Part shown: positions 34,440 to 44,182 of the stretch, piece after piece
Numbering within the stretch: position 1 is the first letter of the stretch
Layout of the letters: each line of letters starts with the position of its first letter
NCBI RefSeq assembly: GCF_041102775.1
Contig: NZ_JBGCUO010000001.1
Span: 1,054,001-1,118,000 of the forward strand
DNA: 64,000 bases
Direction of reading: 5' to 3'
Source: Alcanivorax sp. REN37
Lineage (GTDB): Bacteria; Pseudomonadota; Gammaproteobacteria; Pseudomonadales; Alcanivoracaceae
Made by a program: the position numbers and the translations under genes
Notes under the pieces: model-generated
What the model saw: only the letters and a program-made list of their open reading frames with translations
Database searches by the model: none
What the model was told of the DNA's origin: nothing

Positions 34440-35318
34440 ATGGCTGCGATTACCGCTGCTCTGGTGAAAGAACTCCGTGAGCGCACGGGTCTTGGCATGA
34501 TGGAGTGCAAGAAGGCGCTGGTAGAGGCCGAAGGCGACATCGAGCGTGCAATTGATGACATGCGTAAATCCGGTCAGGCCAAGGCCGCCAAGAAAGCCGG
34601 CCGCACCGCCGCTGAAGGCGCCGTGATTGCTCTGGTCAGCGACGATCGCAAGCGCGGTGTGCTGCTGGAAGTGAACTCCGAAACCGACTTCGTTGCCCGC
34701 GACAGCAACTTCCTCGACTTCGCCCAAGCCGCAGCTGCTGCAGCGCTGGCAGCCGGTGAAAGCGACGCGGCCAAGATCGGCGAACTGGCCATGGCTGACG
34801 GCACCACCGTGGAAGCCGCCCGCCAGGCGCTGGTGCAGAAAATCGGTGAGAACATCCAGGTTCGTCGTGGCGCCTTCGTGGACAGCCAAGGCGTGATCGG
34901 TGCTTACGTTCACGGCGGCAAAATCGGCGTGCTGGTCGACATGACCGCTGGCGATGAGACGCTGGGCAAGGACGTGGCGATGCACGTGGCGGCGATTGCG
35001 CCGGCCGTGGTGCGCCCGGACGAACTGCCGGCTGAAGAGCTGGAGCGCGAGAAAGACATCATCCGCGCACAGCCTGACATGCAGGGCAAACCGGAAGAAA
35101 TCGTCGAGAAGATGATGGTTGGCCGGGTACAGAAGTTCCTCAAGGAAGTCAGCCTGCTGGAACAGCCGTTTGTGAAGGACCCGAACCAAACTGTGGGTGC
35201 TCTGGTGAAAGCCGCCGGCGCCGACGTAGTGGCTTTCCAGCGCCTGGTAGTGGGCGAAGGCATCGAGAAGGAAGAAGTGGATTTCGCTGCTGAAGTGGCG
35301 GCCCAGCTCAAGGGCTGA
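34440..35318 (+). CDS. tsf: Elongation factor Ts
   Basis: Guanine nucleotide exchange factor for EF-Tu. 292 aa from ATG 34440, preceded by GAGGTGAAG. N-terminal UBA-like region with [19 protein letters not shown]-Tu-contact motif [12 protein letters not shown], and the core and coiled-coil modules intact. Followed by a strong terminator, so the rpsB-tsf unit ends here. Confidence 0.98.
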   Translation: MAAITAALVKELRERTGLGMMECKKALVEAEGDIERAIDDMRKSGQAKAAKKAGRTAAEGAVIALVSDDRKRGVLLEVNSETDFVARDSNFLDFAQAAAAAALAAGESDAAKIGELAMADGTTVEAARQALVQKIGENIQVRRGAFVDSQGVIGAYVHGGKIGVLVDMTAGDETLGKDVAMHVAAIAPAVVRPDELPAEELEREKDIIRAQPDMQGKPEEIVEKMMVGRVQKFLKEVSLLEQPFVKDPNQTVGALVKAAGADVVAFQRLVVGEGIEKEEVDFAAEVAAQLKG

Positions 35319-35342
35319 GCAGCGTTTTTCCGCGTCGCAACA

Positions 35343-35375
35343 ACGCCTTGCCGGGAACCCGGCAAGGCGTTTTTG
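35343..35375 (+). terminator. Rho-independent terminator after tsf
   Basis: ACGCCTTGCCGGG and CCCGGCAAGGCGT form a perfect stem around a short loop, followed by TTTTG. Confidence 0.92.
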
Positions 35376-35480
35376 TAACCGGCGCCCGAACGGGCGCACC
35401 GATCCGGTGGAGCCGAGGCGTCGGTTCCGAATCACGATGACGGCGAAAGTTGACGAACAATGACAGGTGGAGCAGCGGAC

Positions 35481-36233
35481 ATGGTCAATGCAGGCAAGGA
35501 CAGGTCACCGCGTTACAAGCGCATTCTGCTCAAGCTGAGCGGCGAAGCGCTGGCAGGTGAAGAAGGGTTCGGCATCGATCCAGCAGTGCTGGACAGCATG
35601 TCACTGGAAATCGGCCAACTGGTCGGCATCGGTGTGCAGGTCGGTCTGGTGATCGGCGGCGGCAACCTGTTCCGGGGTGCGGCGCTGCAAGCGGCCGGCC
35701 TCGATCGCGTTGCGGGCGACCACATGGGCATGCTCGCCACCGTGATGAACGGCTTGGCCATGCGCGATGCGCTGGAGCGCTCCAACATCCGCACCCGGCT
35801 GATGTCGGCCATTCCCATGAGCGGTGTGGTAGAGCACTATGACCACCGCCATGCGATCCGCTACCTGAAAAACAGCGAAGTGGTGATCTTCTGTGCCGGT
35901 ACCGGCAACCCGTTCTTCACCACTGATTCTGCCGCCTGCCTGCGCGGCATCGAGATCAATGCCGAGGTAGTGCTGAAGGCGACCAAGGTCGATGGCGTCT
36001 ACGACAGCGATCCGGTGAAAAACCCGCAAGCGATCAAGTATGATCGCCTGTCTTACGACGAGGTGCTGGCCGGCAAGCTGGGCGTGATGGACCTGACCGC
36101 CATCTGCCTGTGCCAGGACCACAACATGCCGCTGCGCGTGTTCAACATGAACAAGCCCGGTGCGCTGCTCAACCTGATGTTGGGCGGCAGCGAAGGCACG
36201 CTGGTGGAAGCCGGTCGCGCTGACACCGAATAG
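35481..36233 (+). CDS. pyrH: Uridylate kinase
   Basis: Hexameric UMP kinase of the amino acid kinase fold, making UDP for nucleic acids and cell-wall sugars. I chose ATG 35481 (250 aa) because GGTGGAG sits 8 bases before it; ATG 35460 has no ribosome site. Phosphate-binding LLKLSGEAL and [12 protein letters not shown], the [20 protein letters not shown] block, and [16 protein letters not shown]. Confidence 0.96.
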   Translation: MVNAGKDRSPRYKRILLKLSGEALAGEEGFGIDPAVLDSMSLEIGQLVGIGVQVGLVIGGGNLFRGAALQAAGLDRVAGDHMGMLATVMNGLAMRDALERSNIRTRLMSAIPMSGVVEHYDHRHAIRYLKNSEVVIFCAGTGNPFFTTDSAACLRGIEINAEVVLKATKVDGVYDSDPVKNPQAIKYDRLSYDEVLAGKLGVMDLTAICLCQDHNMPLRVFNMNKPGALLNLMLGGSEGTLVEAGRADTE

Positions 36234-36249
36234 CACGAGGACTGTGAAG

Positions 36250-36807
36250 GTGATTGACGATATCAAGAAAGATGCGGAAAGCCGCATGAAGAAGAGCCTG
36301 GAGTCGCTGGAGACCGCACTGCGCCGGGTGCGTACCGGTCGTGCCCATCCGAGCTTGCTGGACACCATCTACGTGTCCTACTACGGCAGCGATACGCCGC
36401 TGTCGCAGTTGGCGAACATTACCGTGGAAGAAGGCCGCACGCTGATGGTGTCGCCGTTCGACAAGCAGTTGGTGCCGGATATCGAGCGCGCCATTCTTAA
36501 GTCCGATCTCGGCCTGAACCCGTCCACCGCTGGCACCCTGATCCGCCTGCCGCTGCCGGCGCTGACCGAGGAAACCCGCCGTGACCTGGTGAAAGTGGTG
36601 CGTGGCGAAGGCGAACAGGCGCGGGTGTCGATCCGTAACATTCGTCGTGATGCCAACGGCGACCTGAAAGACCTGCTCAAAGAAAAAGAAATCTCCGAGG
36701 ACGATGCCCGCCGTGGCGAAGACCTGATTCAGCAGCTCACCGACCGCATGATCGCGGAAGTGGACAAGCAGCTGAAGGTGAAGGAAGACGAACTGATGCA
36801 GATCTGA
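36250..36807 (+). CDS. frr: Ribosome recycling factor
   Basis: tRNA-mimic that, with EF-G, splits post-termination ribosomes. GTG 36250 gives exactly 185 aa, the E. coli length, with N-terminus [13 protein letters not shown] and GAGGA eight bases upstream. GTG 36244 is only two bases from that site. Conserved [19 protein letters not shown]-type block [12 protein letters not shown] and RNIRRDAN are present. Lies 16 bp after pyrH. Confidence 0.97.
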   Translation: MIDDIKKDAESRMKKSLESLETALRRVRTGRAHPSLLDTIYVSYYGSDTPLSQLANITVEEGRTLMVSPFDKQLVPDIERAILKSDLGLNPSTAGTLIRLPLPALTEETRRDLVKVVRGEGEQARVSIRNIRRDANGDLKDLLKEKEISEDDARRGEDLIQQLTDRMIAEVDKQLKVKEDELMQI

Positions 36808-36840
36808 CCCTGCCGGCCCGCCGACTGCGGGCCAGGGTCA
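36805..36840 (+). other. Stem-loop overlapping the frr stop codon
   Basis: TGACCCTG at 36805-36812, which contains the stop, pairs with CAGGGTCA at 36833-36840. Inner arms GCCCGC / GCGGGC close the loop, with a 3-nt bulge. No T-run follows, so RNA stability or processing between frr and uppS is more likely than termination. Confidence 0.5.
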
Positions 36841-36951
36841 TTCACCCGTGCGTGCGCCTGTGGCAGGCTGACAGCCTTGGCAGGGCACGCACGGCGTGTC
36901 CCATCTCAATTCACATCCGCAACCGACGGACCCCGGCCCGGGGTGGAGAGC

Positions 36952-37740
36952 ATGCAGCAACCCAATTCCAGCGCGCCGGATGTCGGAGACAGTGCCAACG
37001 GTGGCACGCCCCGCCATGTGGCGATCATCATGGATGGCAACAACCGCTGGGCCAAACACCGTGGCCTACCGGGCCATGAGGGCCATCGCGCCGGCGAGAA
37101 GGCGGTGCAGCGGGTGATCCGCGGTTGTCTCGACCAAGGTGTCGAAATCCTGACATTGTTTGCCTTCAGCTCCGAGAACTGGCGCCGCCCGGAAGACGAG
37201 GTGCGCCATCTGATGGCGTTGTTCCTCAATGCCTTGTCCGAGCGAGTCGGGGAGTTGCAACGCCACCGGGTGGGGTTGCGTTTCATTGGTGAGCGCAGTG
37301 CTTTCAGTGAGCCCCTGCAGCACGCCATGGCGGTGGCTGAAGCGGCCACCGCCGATCACCAGGCGCTGACCTTGGTGGTGGCTGCCAACTACGGTGGCCA
37401 GTGGGACATGGCCCGTGCTGCGCGCCGGCTAGCAGAGCAAGTGGCGGCCGGTAGCTTGGCACTGGACGACATCAACGCCGACACCATGCAAGCCGAAATC
37501 GAGCTCGGTGACCTGCCGCCGCCGGATCTGCTGATCCGTACCGGGGGCGAGTACCGCCTGAGCAACTTCTTGCTGTGGCAAGCCGCCTACAGCGAACTCT
37601 ATTTCAGTCCGGCATTGTGGCCGGACTTTGACGAACAGGCGCTGGCGGAGGCGATTACCGCCTATGCTGGGCGTCAACGCCGATTCGGCCGCAGTGGCGA
37701 CCAGATTGATGCGCTCAATGGGAGAGACACAACATGTTGA
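36952..37740 (+). CDS. uppS: Undecaprenyl diphosphate synthase
   Basis: Cis-prenyltransferase adding isoprene units to farnesyl diphosphate to make the C55 carrier lipid. 262 aa from ATG 36952, preceded by GGTGGAG. Substrate-binding AIIMDGNNRWAK (Asp and the NRWA basic residue), FAFSSENWRRP, and DLLIRTGGEYRLSNFLLWQ. The frame opens 25 codons earlier, which is not supported. It overlaps cdsA by 7 bp. Confidence 0.96.
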   Translation: MQQPNSSAPDVGDSANGGTPRHVAIIMDGNNRWAKHRGLPGHEGHRAGEKAVQRVIRGCLDQGVEILTLFAFSSENWRRPEDEVRHLMALFLNALSERVGELQRHRVGLRFIGERSAFSEPLQHAMAVAEAATADHQALTLVVAANYGGQWDMARAARRLAEQVAAGSLALDDINADTMQAEIELGDLPPPDLLIRTGGEYRLSNFLLWQAAYSELYFSPALWPDFDEQALAEAITAYAGRQRRFGRSGDQIDALNGRDTTC

Positions 37741-38552
37741 AACTGCGGGTGATCACGGCACTGGTGCTGCTGCCCATCGTGCTGGCCGCACTGTTCCTGC
37801 TGGAGCGCACCGCGTTCGCAGCGGTGGCCGGCGTGTTCTTCTTGGCCGCAGCCTGGGAATGGTCAGCGCTGGTCGGTGGTTTGACGCGGCTGCTGCGGGT
37901 TGGCTATGTGGCGTTGATGGCAGTATTGCTGGCGGCGGCAGAGCACTATCAGCCGCTGTGGCTGTTCCATTGGGCGCCGCTGTGGTGGTTGTTGGCCGCG
38001 TTCTGGGTGCTGCGCTACCCGCGTAGCACGGCCCTGTGGTCGGCAGCGCCGGTGATGGCGTTGATCGGTGTTGCGCTGCTGGTGCCGTCGTTTGCGGTGG
38101 TGGTGGCGGTGCAGGACCAAGGCGCACTCGGTCTGGCCGGCCCTTGGGCGTTGCTGTTCATCCTGTTTTGGGTGTGGGCGGCGGACACCGGTGCCTACTT
38201 TGCTGGCCGCACGCTTGGCAAGCACAAGCTGGCACCGGCGGTATCGCCGGGCAAGACTATTGAAGGCCTGATCGGCGGTGTGCTGTTGGCGCTGGTGATC
38301 GTGGCATTGGTGCATCACTTTGCGCCGGTGCAGGCGCAGCTGCCGAAGTTGTTGGCGGTGGCGCTGGTGACGGTGTTGGCGTCGGTGCTCGGCGACCTGT
38401 TCGAAAGCATGGTCAAGCGCCTGCGCGGCGTGAAGGACAGCGGCACTATGCTGCCAGGCCACGGCGGCATGCTCGACCGCATCGACAGCATCACCGCCGC
38501 GTTGCCGGTGGCAGCCATGGCGCTGCTGTGGGCAGGCCTGGCGGGAGTGTGA
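37734..38552 (+). CDS. cdsA: Phosphatidate cytidylyltransferase
   Basis: Inner-membrane enzyme making CDP-diacylglycerol from CTP and phosphatidate. 272 aa with about eight membrane segments. It has the family signature [18 protein letters not shown] followed by MLDRIDS near residues 222-247, and [12 protein letters not shown]. Overlaps uppS and is four bases before dxr. Confidence 0.96.
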   Translation: MLKLRVITALVLLPIVLAALFLLERTAFAAVAGVFFLAAAWEWSALVGGLTRLLRVGYVALMAVLLAAAEHYQPLWLFHWAPLWWLLAAFWVLRYPRSTALWSAAPVMALIGVALLVPSFAVVVAVQDQGALGLAGPWALLFILFWVWAADTGAYFAGRTLGKHKLAPAVSPGKTIEGLIGGVLLALVIVALVHHFAPVQAQLPKLLAVALVTVLASVLGDLFESMVKRLRGVKDSGTMLPGHGGMLDRIDSITAALPVAAMALLWAGLAGV

Positions 38553-38556
38553 GGCC

Positions 38557-39747
38557 ATGACGGCGCAATCGGTCACCATCCTGGGCGCCACCGGCAGTAT
38601 CGGTACCCAGACGCTGGCAGTGCTGGCGGAGCATCCGGAACAGTACCGGGTGTTCGCGTTGGTGGCCGGAAGCCAGTGGCAGCTGTTGGCGCAGCAATGC
38701 CTGCAATGGCAGCCGCGGTTTGCGGTGTTGGCAGACGACGTGGCAGCGGTGGCGCTGCGGAACCATCTCCGTGACGCTGGGTCAGACACCGAGGTTTTGT
38801 CCGGCGCAGCAGCCATGGCGCAGGTGGCGGCCGATGCGGACGTGGATGTGGTCGTCGCTGCCATTGTCGGCGCTGCCGGTGTGCGCCCAACACTGGCAGC
38901 AGTAGAAGCTGGCAAGCGAGTGCTGCTGGCCAACAAAGAAGCCTTGGTCGTCACCGGCCAGCTGTTTATGGATGCGGTGCGCCGCCATGGCGCCACCTTG
39001 CTGCCGGTGGACTCCGAGCACAGCGCCATCTTCCAGTGTCTGCCGGCGCTCAACTCCTGCAGTGAAGTGCGGCTGGGCGGTGTCAAACGGTTGCTGCTGA
39101 CCGCCTCCGGCGGCCCGTTCCGTACTTTTGATGCGCAGGCGCTGCGCGCGGTGACGCCGGCGCAAGCAGTGAAGCACCCGAACTGGTGCATGGGCCCGAA
39201 GATTTCGGTGGACTCTGCCACCCTGATGAACAAGGGGCTGGAGCTGATTGAGGCCTGTTGGCTGTTCGACGTGGCGCCAGCCCAGATCGACGTGCTGGTG
39301 CACCCGCAGAGTGTGGTGCACTCCATGGTCGAGTACATTGACGGCTCGGTGATGGCCCAGCTTGGCTCACCGGATATGCGCACCCCGATTGCGTGCGCAC
39401 TGGCGTGGCCGCAGCGCATCCATTCCGGTGCCGAGCGACTGGATTTCATGCAGTTGGCGGGTTTGCACTTCGAAGCCCCGGATGTGGCGCGCTTCCCCTG
39501 CCTGGCGTTGGCGCGTCAGGCGATGGAGGCGGGCGGTGCCGCCACCGCGGTGCTCAATGCCGCCAACGAAGAAGCCGTGGCCGCGTTTTTGGCCGGGCAG
39601 ATTGGTTTTCTTGCCATCGCTGAAGTGGTGGACGACACATTGCAGCGGCTCGGGCCGCAAACCTGCCGCGACCTGGATGCCGTGATGGCGATTGACCAGC
39701 AGGCCCGCGCCCAGGCCCGGCACTATATGGCACAGCGCTTCGGCTGA
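38557..39747 (+). CDS. dxr: 1-deoxy-D-xylulose 5-phosphate reductoisomerase
   Basis: Committed step of the MEP isoprenoid pathway, NADPH-dependent. 396 aa. Rossmann motif [15 protein letters not shown] at the N-terminus, [12 protein letters not shown], metal and substrate residues in [12 protein letters not shown], and the flexible-loop region [17 protein letters not shown]. Together with ispD and ispF in the window it supplies the isoprenoid precursors used by uppS. Confidence 0.97.
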   Translation: MTAQSVTILGATGSIGTQTLAVLAEHPEQYRVFALVAGSQWQLLAQQCLQWQPRFAVLADDVAAVALRNHLRDAGSDTEVLSGAAAMAQVAADADVDVVVAAIVGAAGVRPTLAAVEAGKRVLLANKEALVVTGQLFMDAVRRHGATLLPVDSEHSAIFQCLPALNSCSEVRLGGVKRLLLTASGGPFRTFDAQALRAVTPAQAVKHPNWCMGPKISVDSATLMNKGLELIEACWLFDVAPAQIDVLVHPQSVVHSMVEYIDGSVMAQLGSPDMRTPIACALAWPQRIHSGAERLDFMQLAGLHFEAPDVARFPCLALARQAMEAGGAATAVLNAANEEAVAAFLAGQIGFLAIAEVVDDTLQRLGPQTCRDLDAVMAIDQQARAQARHYMAQRFG

Positions 39748-39812
39748 ACCGGAGCGTCACGCCGGACCCAGATTGCAGGCCCCCGTGACCGGGGCCGGAG
39801 TACGGTAACCGC

Positions 39813-41132
39813 ATGCTGATTACGCTGCTCGCCTTTGCACTGACCATCTTTATCATCGTGGCCATCCACGAGTACGGGCACTATCTCACCATGCGCTTGT
39901 TCGGTGTGCGGGTGCTCACCTTCTCGATCGGTTTCGGACCGCGGCTGGCCCGTTGGCGGGCTCAGAACGGCACCGAATTCGTCCTCAGCGCCATTCCCCT
40001 CGGCGGCTATGTGAAGCCGCTTGATCGTCGCGACTGCGACATCCTGCCCGGTGAAGAGCAGCAGGAATTCTCCGGCAAGCCGGCCTGGCAACGGGTGTTG
40101 GTGTACGCCGCCGGTCCGGCTGCCAACCTACTGCTGGCGGTATTGCTGTACTGGGTGGTGTTGGTGGTGGGTCAGACTGGCTTGCCGCCGGTGGTGGGGC
40201 CGATTGCCGCGCAGTCGGCCGCGGCCAACGCTGGACTGCAGCCCGGTGATGAGATTCTCGCTTTAGACGGCCGCCGGATCCGCTCCTGGGACCAGTTTGG
40301 TAATGCCATGCTGCATTATGTCGGCGAGACCCGTTCAGTGCCGGTCACGGTGGCGCGCGGCCAGCAGGAGCAGTTGGAGTTGGCGCTGCCGGTGGCCGCC
40401 TGGAGCCGTGATCCAGAGCAGCCGTTGCTGGAGGCGCTGGGTCTCAGCGTGGCGCCGCTGGCTGCGGTGGTGGGCAAAGTACACGAAGGCGGTGCGGCAG
40501 AGCAGGCCGGGCTGCTCCCCGGTGATCGGCTGCTGACGCTGGACGGGGCGCCGGTGGCGGGCTGGCGCCAATGGGTGGAGCAGGTACAGCAATCCGCCGG
40601 GCAGACACTGCAATTGGAGGTCCAGCGCGGTGATCAACGGGTGGCGTTGACGCTGGTGCCGGCCACGGTCAGTGCCGACGGCCAGCAAATCGGTCGCGCT
40701 GGTGTGGAACTTGGCGGCCTTCGTGACATCCGATATGGGGTTCTGGAAGCCATCCCCGCGGCTGTGTCGCGCCTTGGCCAACAGATCAGTATGATCGTCG
40801 GCTCGATTGCGAAGATGCTGACCGGCGACATTTCGGTGAAGAGCCTGGGAGGGCCGATCACCATTGCCCAGGCAGCAGGCGAAACCGCTGCCATCGGCGT
40901 GGTGACGTTCATGACCTTCCTGGCGTTCTTCAGCATCAGTCTCGGCGTCATCAATTTGCTGCCGGTACCGATGCTCGATGGAGGTTGGATCTTGTTCGGA
41001 CTGGTGGAAATGATGCGCGGCAAGGCACTGCCCGAGCGATTCCTGATGATGGCGCAAAGCGTGGGGCTGATCCTGGTGGTGAGCCTCATGGGCGTGGCAA
41101 TTTTCAACGACCTGATGCGGCAATTCGCATGA
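39813..41132 (+). CDS. rseP: Site-2 protease RseP
   Basis: Inner-membrane zinc metalloprotease that cuts anti-sigma factor RseA/MucA in the envelope-stress cascade and clears signal peptides. 439 aa. HEYGH at residues 19-23 in the first membrane segment; two PDZ domains (about 105-185 and 200-290); third catalytic residue in the VPMLDGGWILFG segment near 390. The stop overlaps the bamA start. A short GC hairpin at 39778-39796 precedes it. Confidence 0.95.
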   Translation: MLITLLAFALTIFIIVAIHEYGHYLTMRLFGVRVLTFSIGFGPRLARWRAQNGTEFVLSAIPLGGYVKPLDRRDCDILPGEEQQEFSGKPAWQRVLVYAAGPAANLLLAVLLYWVVLVVGQTGLPPVVGPIAAQSAAANAGLQPGDEILALDGRRIRSWDQFGNAMLHYVGETRSVPVTVARGQQEQLELALPVAAWSRDPEQPLLEALGLSVAPLAAVVGKVHEGGAAEQAGLLPGDRLLTLDGAPVAGWRQWVEQVQQSAGQTLQLEVQRGDQRVALTLVPATVSADGQQIGRAGVELGGLRDIRYGVLEAIPAAVSRLGQQISMIVGSIAKMLTGDISVKSLGGPITIAQAAGETAAIGVVTFMTFLAFFSISLGVINLLPVPMLDGGWILFGLVEMMRGKALPERFLMMAQSVGLILVVSLMGVAIFNDLMRQFA

Positions 41133-43504
41133 CAGTTGGGGGCGTTTTGCAAAACTGGCTGAAAGGATGGGTGCTGCTGTGGTCGCTGGGTGCGGCCCTG
41201 GCCAGCGCACAAAGTGATTTCCGCGTGGCGGATATCCGTGTCGAAGGACTGCAGCGGTTGCCGGTTGAGCGGGTCTATGCCGCGCTGCCGATCCGTTCCG
41301 GTGATGTGGTATCCCAGCGCGATGTGGCGGAAGCGGTACGCCGGCTGTTTGAAGGCGGTGATTTCGAGGACGTGCAGATCGGCCGCGATGGCGATCAGCT
41401 GGTGGTGGTGGTGTCGGAACGCCCGGCCATTGCCAAGCTCGACATCAACGGCAATAAGTCGATTTCCGAAGATAACCTGCGCAAAGGTTTGAAGGACGCC
41501 GGCCTCGCTGAAGGTGAGGTGTACCGGCGTTCAACGCTGTCCACCATCGCCGGTGAGCTGCAGCGTCAGTATATCGCTCAGGGCCGTTACGATGCCCAGG
41601 TGACCACCGAAGCGGTGCCACTGCCGCGTAACCGGGTGTCACTGAAGATCAAAATCTACGAAGGCAGCTCCGCCAGCATTCGTGACATCAACATCGTCGG
41701 CAACCAGGTGTTCAGCGACGATGAGCTGCGCAAGGCGTTCGAGTTGAAGCCGCGTGGATGGTGGCCGTTCGGCAGCCGCCACCGCTATTCCCGCGAGCGC
41801 CTGTCCGGTGACTTGGAGCGGTTGCGTTCCTATTACATGGACCGCGGCTACATTAACTTCTCGCTGGAATCCACCCAAGTGTCGGTAACGCCGGACCGTC
41901 AGAGCGTCTACATCACCGTCAACATTGACGAGGGTGAGCGCTACAAGGTCGGCGAGGTCAAGTTGGCTGGTGAATTGGTGGTGGATGAGGACGATCTACG
42001 GCCGCTGCTGGTGGTGCAGCCGGGACAGGTGTTCTCCCAGCAGGTGGTGACCCAGACCGCCGAATTGCTCAGCCGCCGGCTCGGCAACGAGGGCTACACC
42101 TTCGCTAAGGTTAACGACTTCCCAGATGTGCACGACGGCGACCGCACCGTCGACGTCACGTTCTACGTCGACCCCGGCCGCAAGGTGTATGTGCGCCAAG
42201 TAAACTTCGCCGGCAACGCTAAGACCCACGACGAAGTGATGCGCCGCGAGCTGCGCCAGTTTGAGGGGGCGCCGGCGAATACGGCGTTGATTGATCTGTC
42301 CCGCGAGCGTCTGGAACGACTCGGCTACTTCAGCATCGTCGAAGCCGATACCCCGCGCGTGGTCGGTGCTGACGACACTGTGGACGTGAATTACAAAGTG
42401 GAAGAGCAGCCGTCTGGCTCGATCGGCGCCAACGTCGGTTATTCCGAGGCGTCTGGTTTCATCTTTGGCGCCAGCGTCAGCCAGAACAACTTCATGGGCA
42501 GCGGTAACCGGGTGTCGTTCGCGCTCAGCCGCAGTGAGATCCGCGACAGCTACAGCTTCTCCCACTTCAATCCGTACTACACCTTGGATGGGGTGAGCCG
42601 CGGCTTCAATCTGTACTACTCCAAGATCGACTTCAGCAAGGCGCGGGTGGCGTCCTATGCGGCGGATCGTTACGGCGGTTCAGTGAACTACGGCTACCCG
42701 ACCTCGGAATACTCGCGCCTGAACTTTGGCGTCGGCTACGACAACATCAAGCTGACCGTGGGCGACTACGTGGCCGAGGACATCTACCGCTTCCTGAAAG
42801 CGCAGGGTGACCAGTTCAACCTGTACCGTGCCAATGCGTCGTTCAGCACTAGCACGCTGAACCGCGGCATGCTGCCGGATCGTGGTTGGTCGCAGTCGGT
42901 GGGTCTGGATGTGGCGGTGCCGGGTTCCGACTACACCTTCTACAAGCTCAACTGGGAAGGGCAGAAGTTCTTCCCGATCTCGCGGCGCTGGACCCTGCGC
43001 GCGCGCGGTGATGTGGGCTACGGCGACGGCTACGGCGATTACGGCGCACTGCCGTTCTTCGAGAACTACTATTCCGGCGGCATCGGCTCGGTGCGCGGTT
43101 ACCGCTCACGCAGCCTGGGTGCGCGTTCCGGAGCGTTGTCTTACGCCATCATCTGTCAGCAGAACCCGAACAGCCCCAACTGCCGTCCGGACCCGCGGCC
43201 GGAACCGATGGGGGGCAACTTCCTGGTGGAAGCCAGTCTTGAGCTGATTTTCCCGACCCCGTTCGCCGCCGACAGCCGCAATGTGCGCACCTTCTTCTTC
43301 GTCGACGGTGGGCAGGTGTTCGAGACACGGGTTGAGAACCTCCGTTACGATTTCGACCCCGATGAATTCCGCTATAGCGCGGGCATTGGGCTGACCTGGC
43401 TGACGGCCATTGGCCCCCTCAGCTTCAACCTCGCACGACCGCTGAACAAGAAGTCCGGGGACGACACCGAAGTGTTCCAGTTCTCCTTGGGTCAAGTGTT
43501 TTAA
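41129..43504 (+). CDS. bamA: Outer-membrane protein assembly factor BamA
   Basis: Central Omp85 component that folds beta-barrels into the outer membrane. 791 aa from ATG 41129, which overlaps the rseP stop; the frame opens 48 codons earlier inside rseP. Signal peptide to about residue 25 (VLLWSLGAALASAQS), five POTRA domains (about 26-420) and a C-terminal 16-strand barrel including the SVRGYRSRSLG motif (VRGF/Y of loop 6) and terminal QFSLGQVF. Confidence 0.96.
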   Translation: MTVGGVLQNWLKGWVLLWSLGAALASAQSDFRVADIRVEGLQRLPVERVYAALPIRSGDVVSQRDVAEAVRRLFEGGDFEDVQIGRDGDQLVVVVSERPAIAKLDINGNKSISEDNLRKGLKDAGLAEGEVYRRSTLSTIAGELQRQYIAQGRYDAQVTTEAVPLPRNRVSLKIKIYEGSSASIRDINIVGNQVFSDDELRKAFELKPRGWWPFGSRHRYSRERLSGDLERLRSYYMDRGYINFSLESTQVSVTPDRQSVYITVNIDEGERYKVGEVKLAGELVVDEDDLRPLLVVQPGQVFSQQVVTQTAELLSRRLGNEGYTFAKVNDFPDVHDGDRTVDVTFYVDPGRKVYVRQVNFAGNAKTHDEVMRRELRQFEGAPANTALIDLSRERLERLGYFSIVEADTPRVVGADDTVDVNYKVEEQPSGSIGANVGYSEASGFIFGASVSQNNFMGSGNRVSFALSRSEIRDSYSFSHFNPYYTLDGVSRGFNLYYSKIDFSKARVASYAADRYGGSVNYGYPTSEYSRLNFGVGYDNIKLTVGDYVAEDIYRFLKAQGDQFNLYRANASFSTSTLNRGMLPDRGWSQSVGLDVAVPGSDYTFYKLNWEGQKFFPISRRWTLRARGDVGYGDGYGDYGALPFFENYYSGGIGSVRGYRSRSLGARSGALSYAIICQQNPNSPNCRPDPRPEPMGGNFLVEASLELIFPTPFAADSRNVRTFFFVDGGQVFETRVENLRYDFDPDEFRYSAGIGLTWLTAIGPLSFNLARPLNKKSGDDTEVFQFSLGQVF

Positions 43505-43515
43505 GGAGCAAGGCA

Positions 43516-44019
43516 ATGACGATTTTCAAGCGTATGGCGATGGTGGCGGTACTGATGGTGCCGATGCTGGCCGCAGCTGATGTGAAGATTGGCGTGATCG
43601 ACCCGGCGGTGGCGATCAGCAGCGCTGAGGAAGTGAAGACCCGCAACAACACGCTGCAGCGCGCGTTGGAGCAGGACACCGAGAAACTCAAGCGGCTTGA
43701 GCGCGAGTACACCGAAATGGGCACCCGTCTGCAGCGCGATGGCGTCACCATGCAAAACCAGCAGCGTTCGCAGCTGGAAGAGCAGATCGAAGCCAAGGGT
43801 TACGAAATCCAGTCGCTGCGCAACTCACTGCAGCGCCGCTACGACAACGACCGCAAAGAACTGATGGAAGCCATGGGACCGCGCTTTGATAAAGCGGTGG
43901 AAGAAGTGGCCAAGGAACGTGGTTTGGACATGATCATCAATGCCCAAGCGATGATCTTCAACAGCGAGTCGGTGGATATCACCGCCGATGTGGTGCGTCG
44001 CCTGAACAGCCGCCGCTGA
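43516..44019 (+). CDS. skp: Periplasmic chaperone Skp/OmpH
   Basis: Periplasmic trimeric chaperone for unfolded outer-membrane proteins. 167 aa: a signal peptide (MTIFKRMAMVAVLMVPMLAAA), a short beta core, two long charged helices (about residues 45-125) forming the tentacles, and return strands with DMIINAQAMIFNS. AAGGAG lies before ATG 43516. Immediately downstream of bamA, the usual order; a terminator follows. Confidence 0.94.
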   Translation: MTIFKRMAMVAVLMVPMLAAADVKIGVIDPAVAISSAEEVKTRNNTLQRALEQDTEKLKRLEREYTEMGTRLQRDGVTMQNQQRSQLEEQIEAKGYEIQSLRNSLQRRYDNDRKELMEAMGPRFDKAVEEVAKERGLDMIINAQAMIFNSESVDITADVVRRLNSRR

Positions 44020-44034
44020 ACCGGCTGGCACACT

Positions 44035-44069
44035 GACACGGGGTCGCTGCGGCGGCCCCGTGTCGTTTT
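44035..44069 (+). terminator. Probable terminator after skp
   Basis: GACACGGGG / CCCCGTGTC, extended inwards by TCGC/GCGG pairs including a wobble, followed by GTTTTGG. The T-run is short, so read-through into lpxD is likely. A TATACT hexamer at 44084-44089 could give lpxD an extra promoter. Confidence 0.65.
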
Positions 44070-44182
44070 GGTGACACAGTCTTTATACTGTCGCCCGTCG
44101 TGCACTGGCGGCAGGCCGGTGCCGGATAGAATTAGGCATCCACGGGGGCGGCTGAGACCCTTCCGTGCAGGGGAAGACATCC

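Noticed and set aside
39778-39796. GC hairpin GGCCCC/GGGGCC between dxr and rseP as a terminator
   Set aside because: It is only 6 bp with no T-run, and the genes appear co-transcribed.
44138-44167. CACGGGGGCGGCTGAGACCC before lpxD resembles part of a TPP riboswitch (GCTGAGA)
   Set aside because: The second half of the thi box (GAACCTGAT...) is missing, and lpxD is not a thiamine gene. Chance match.
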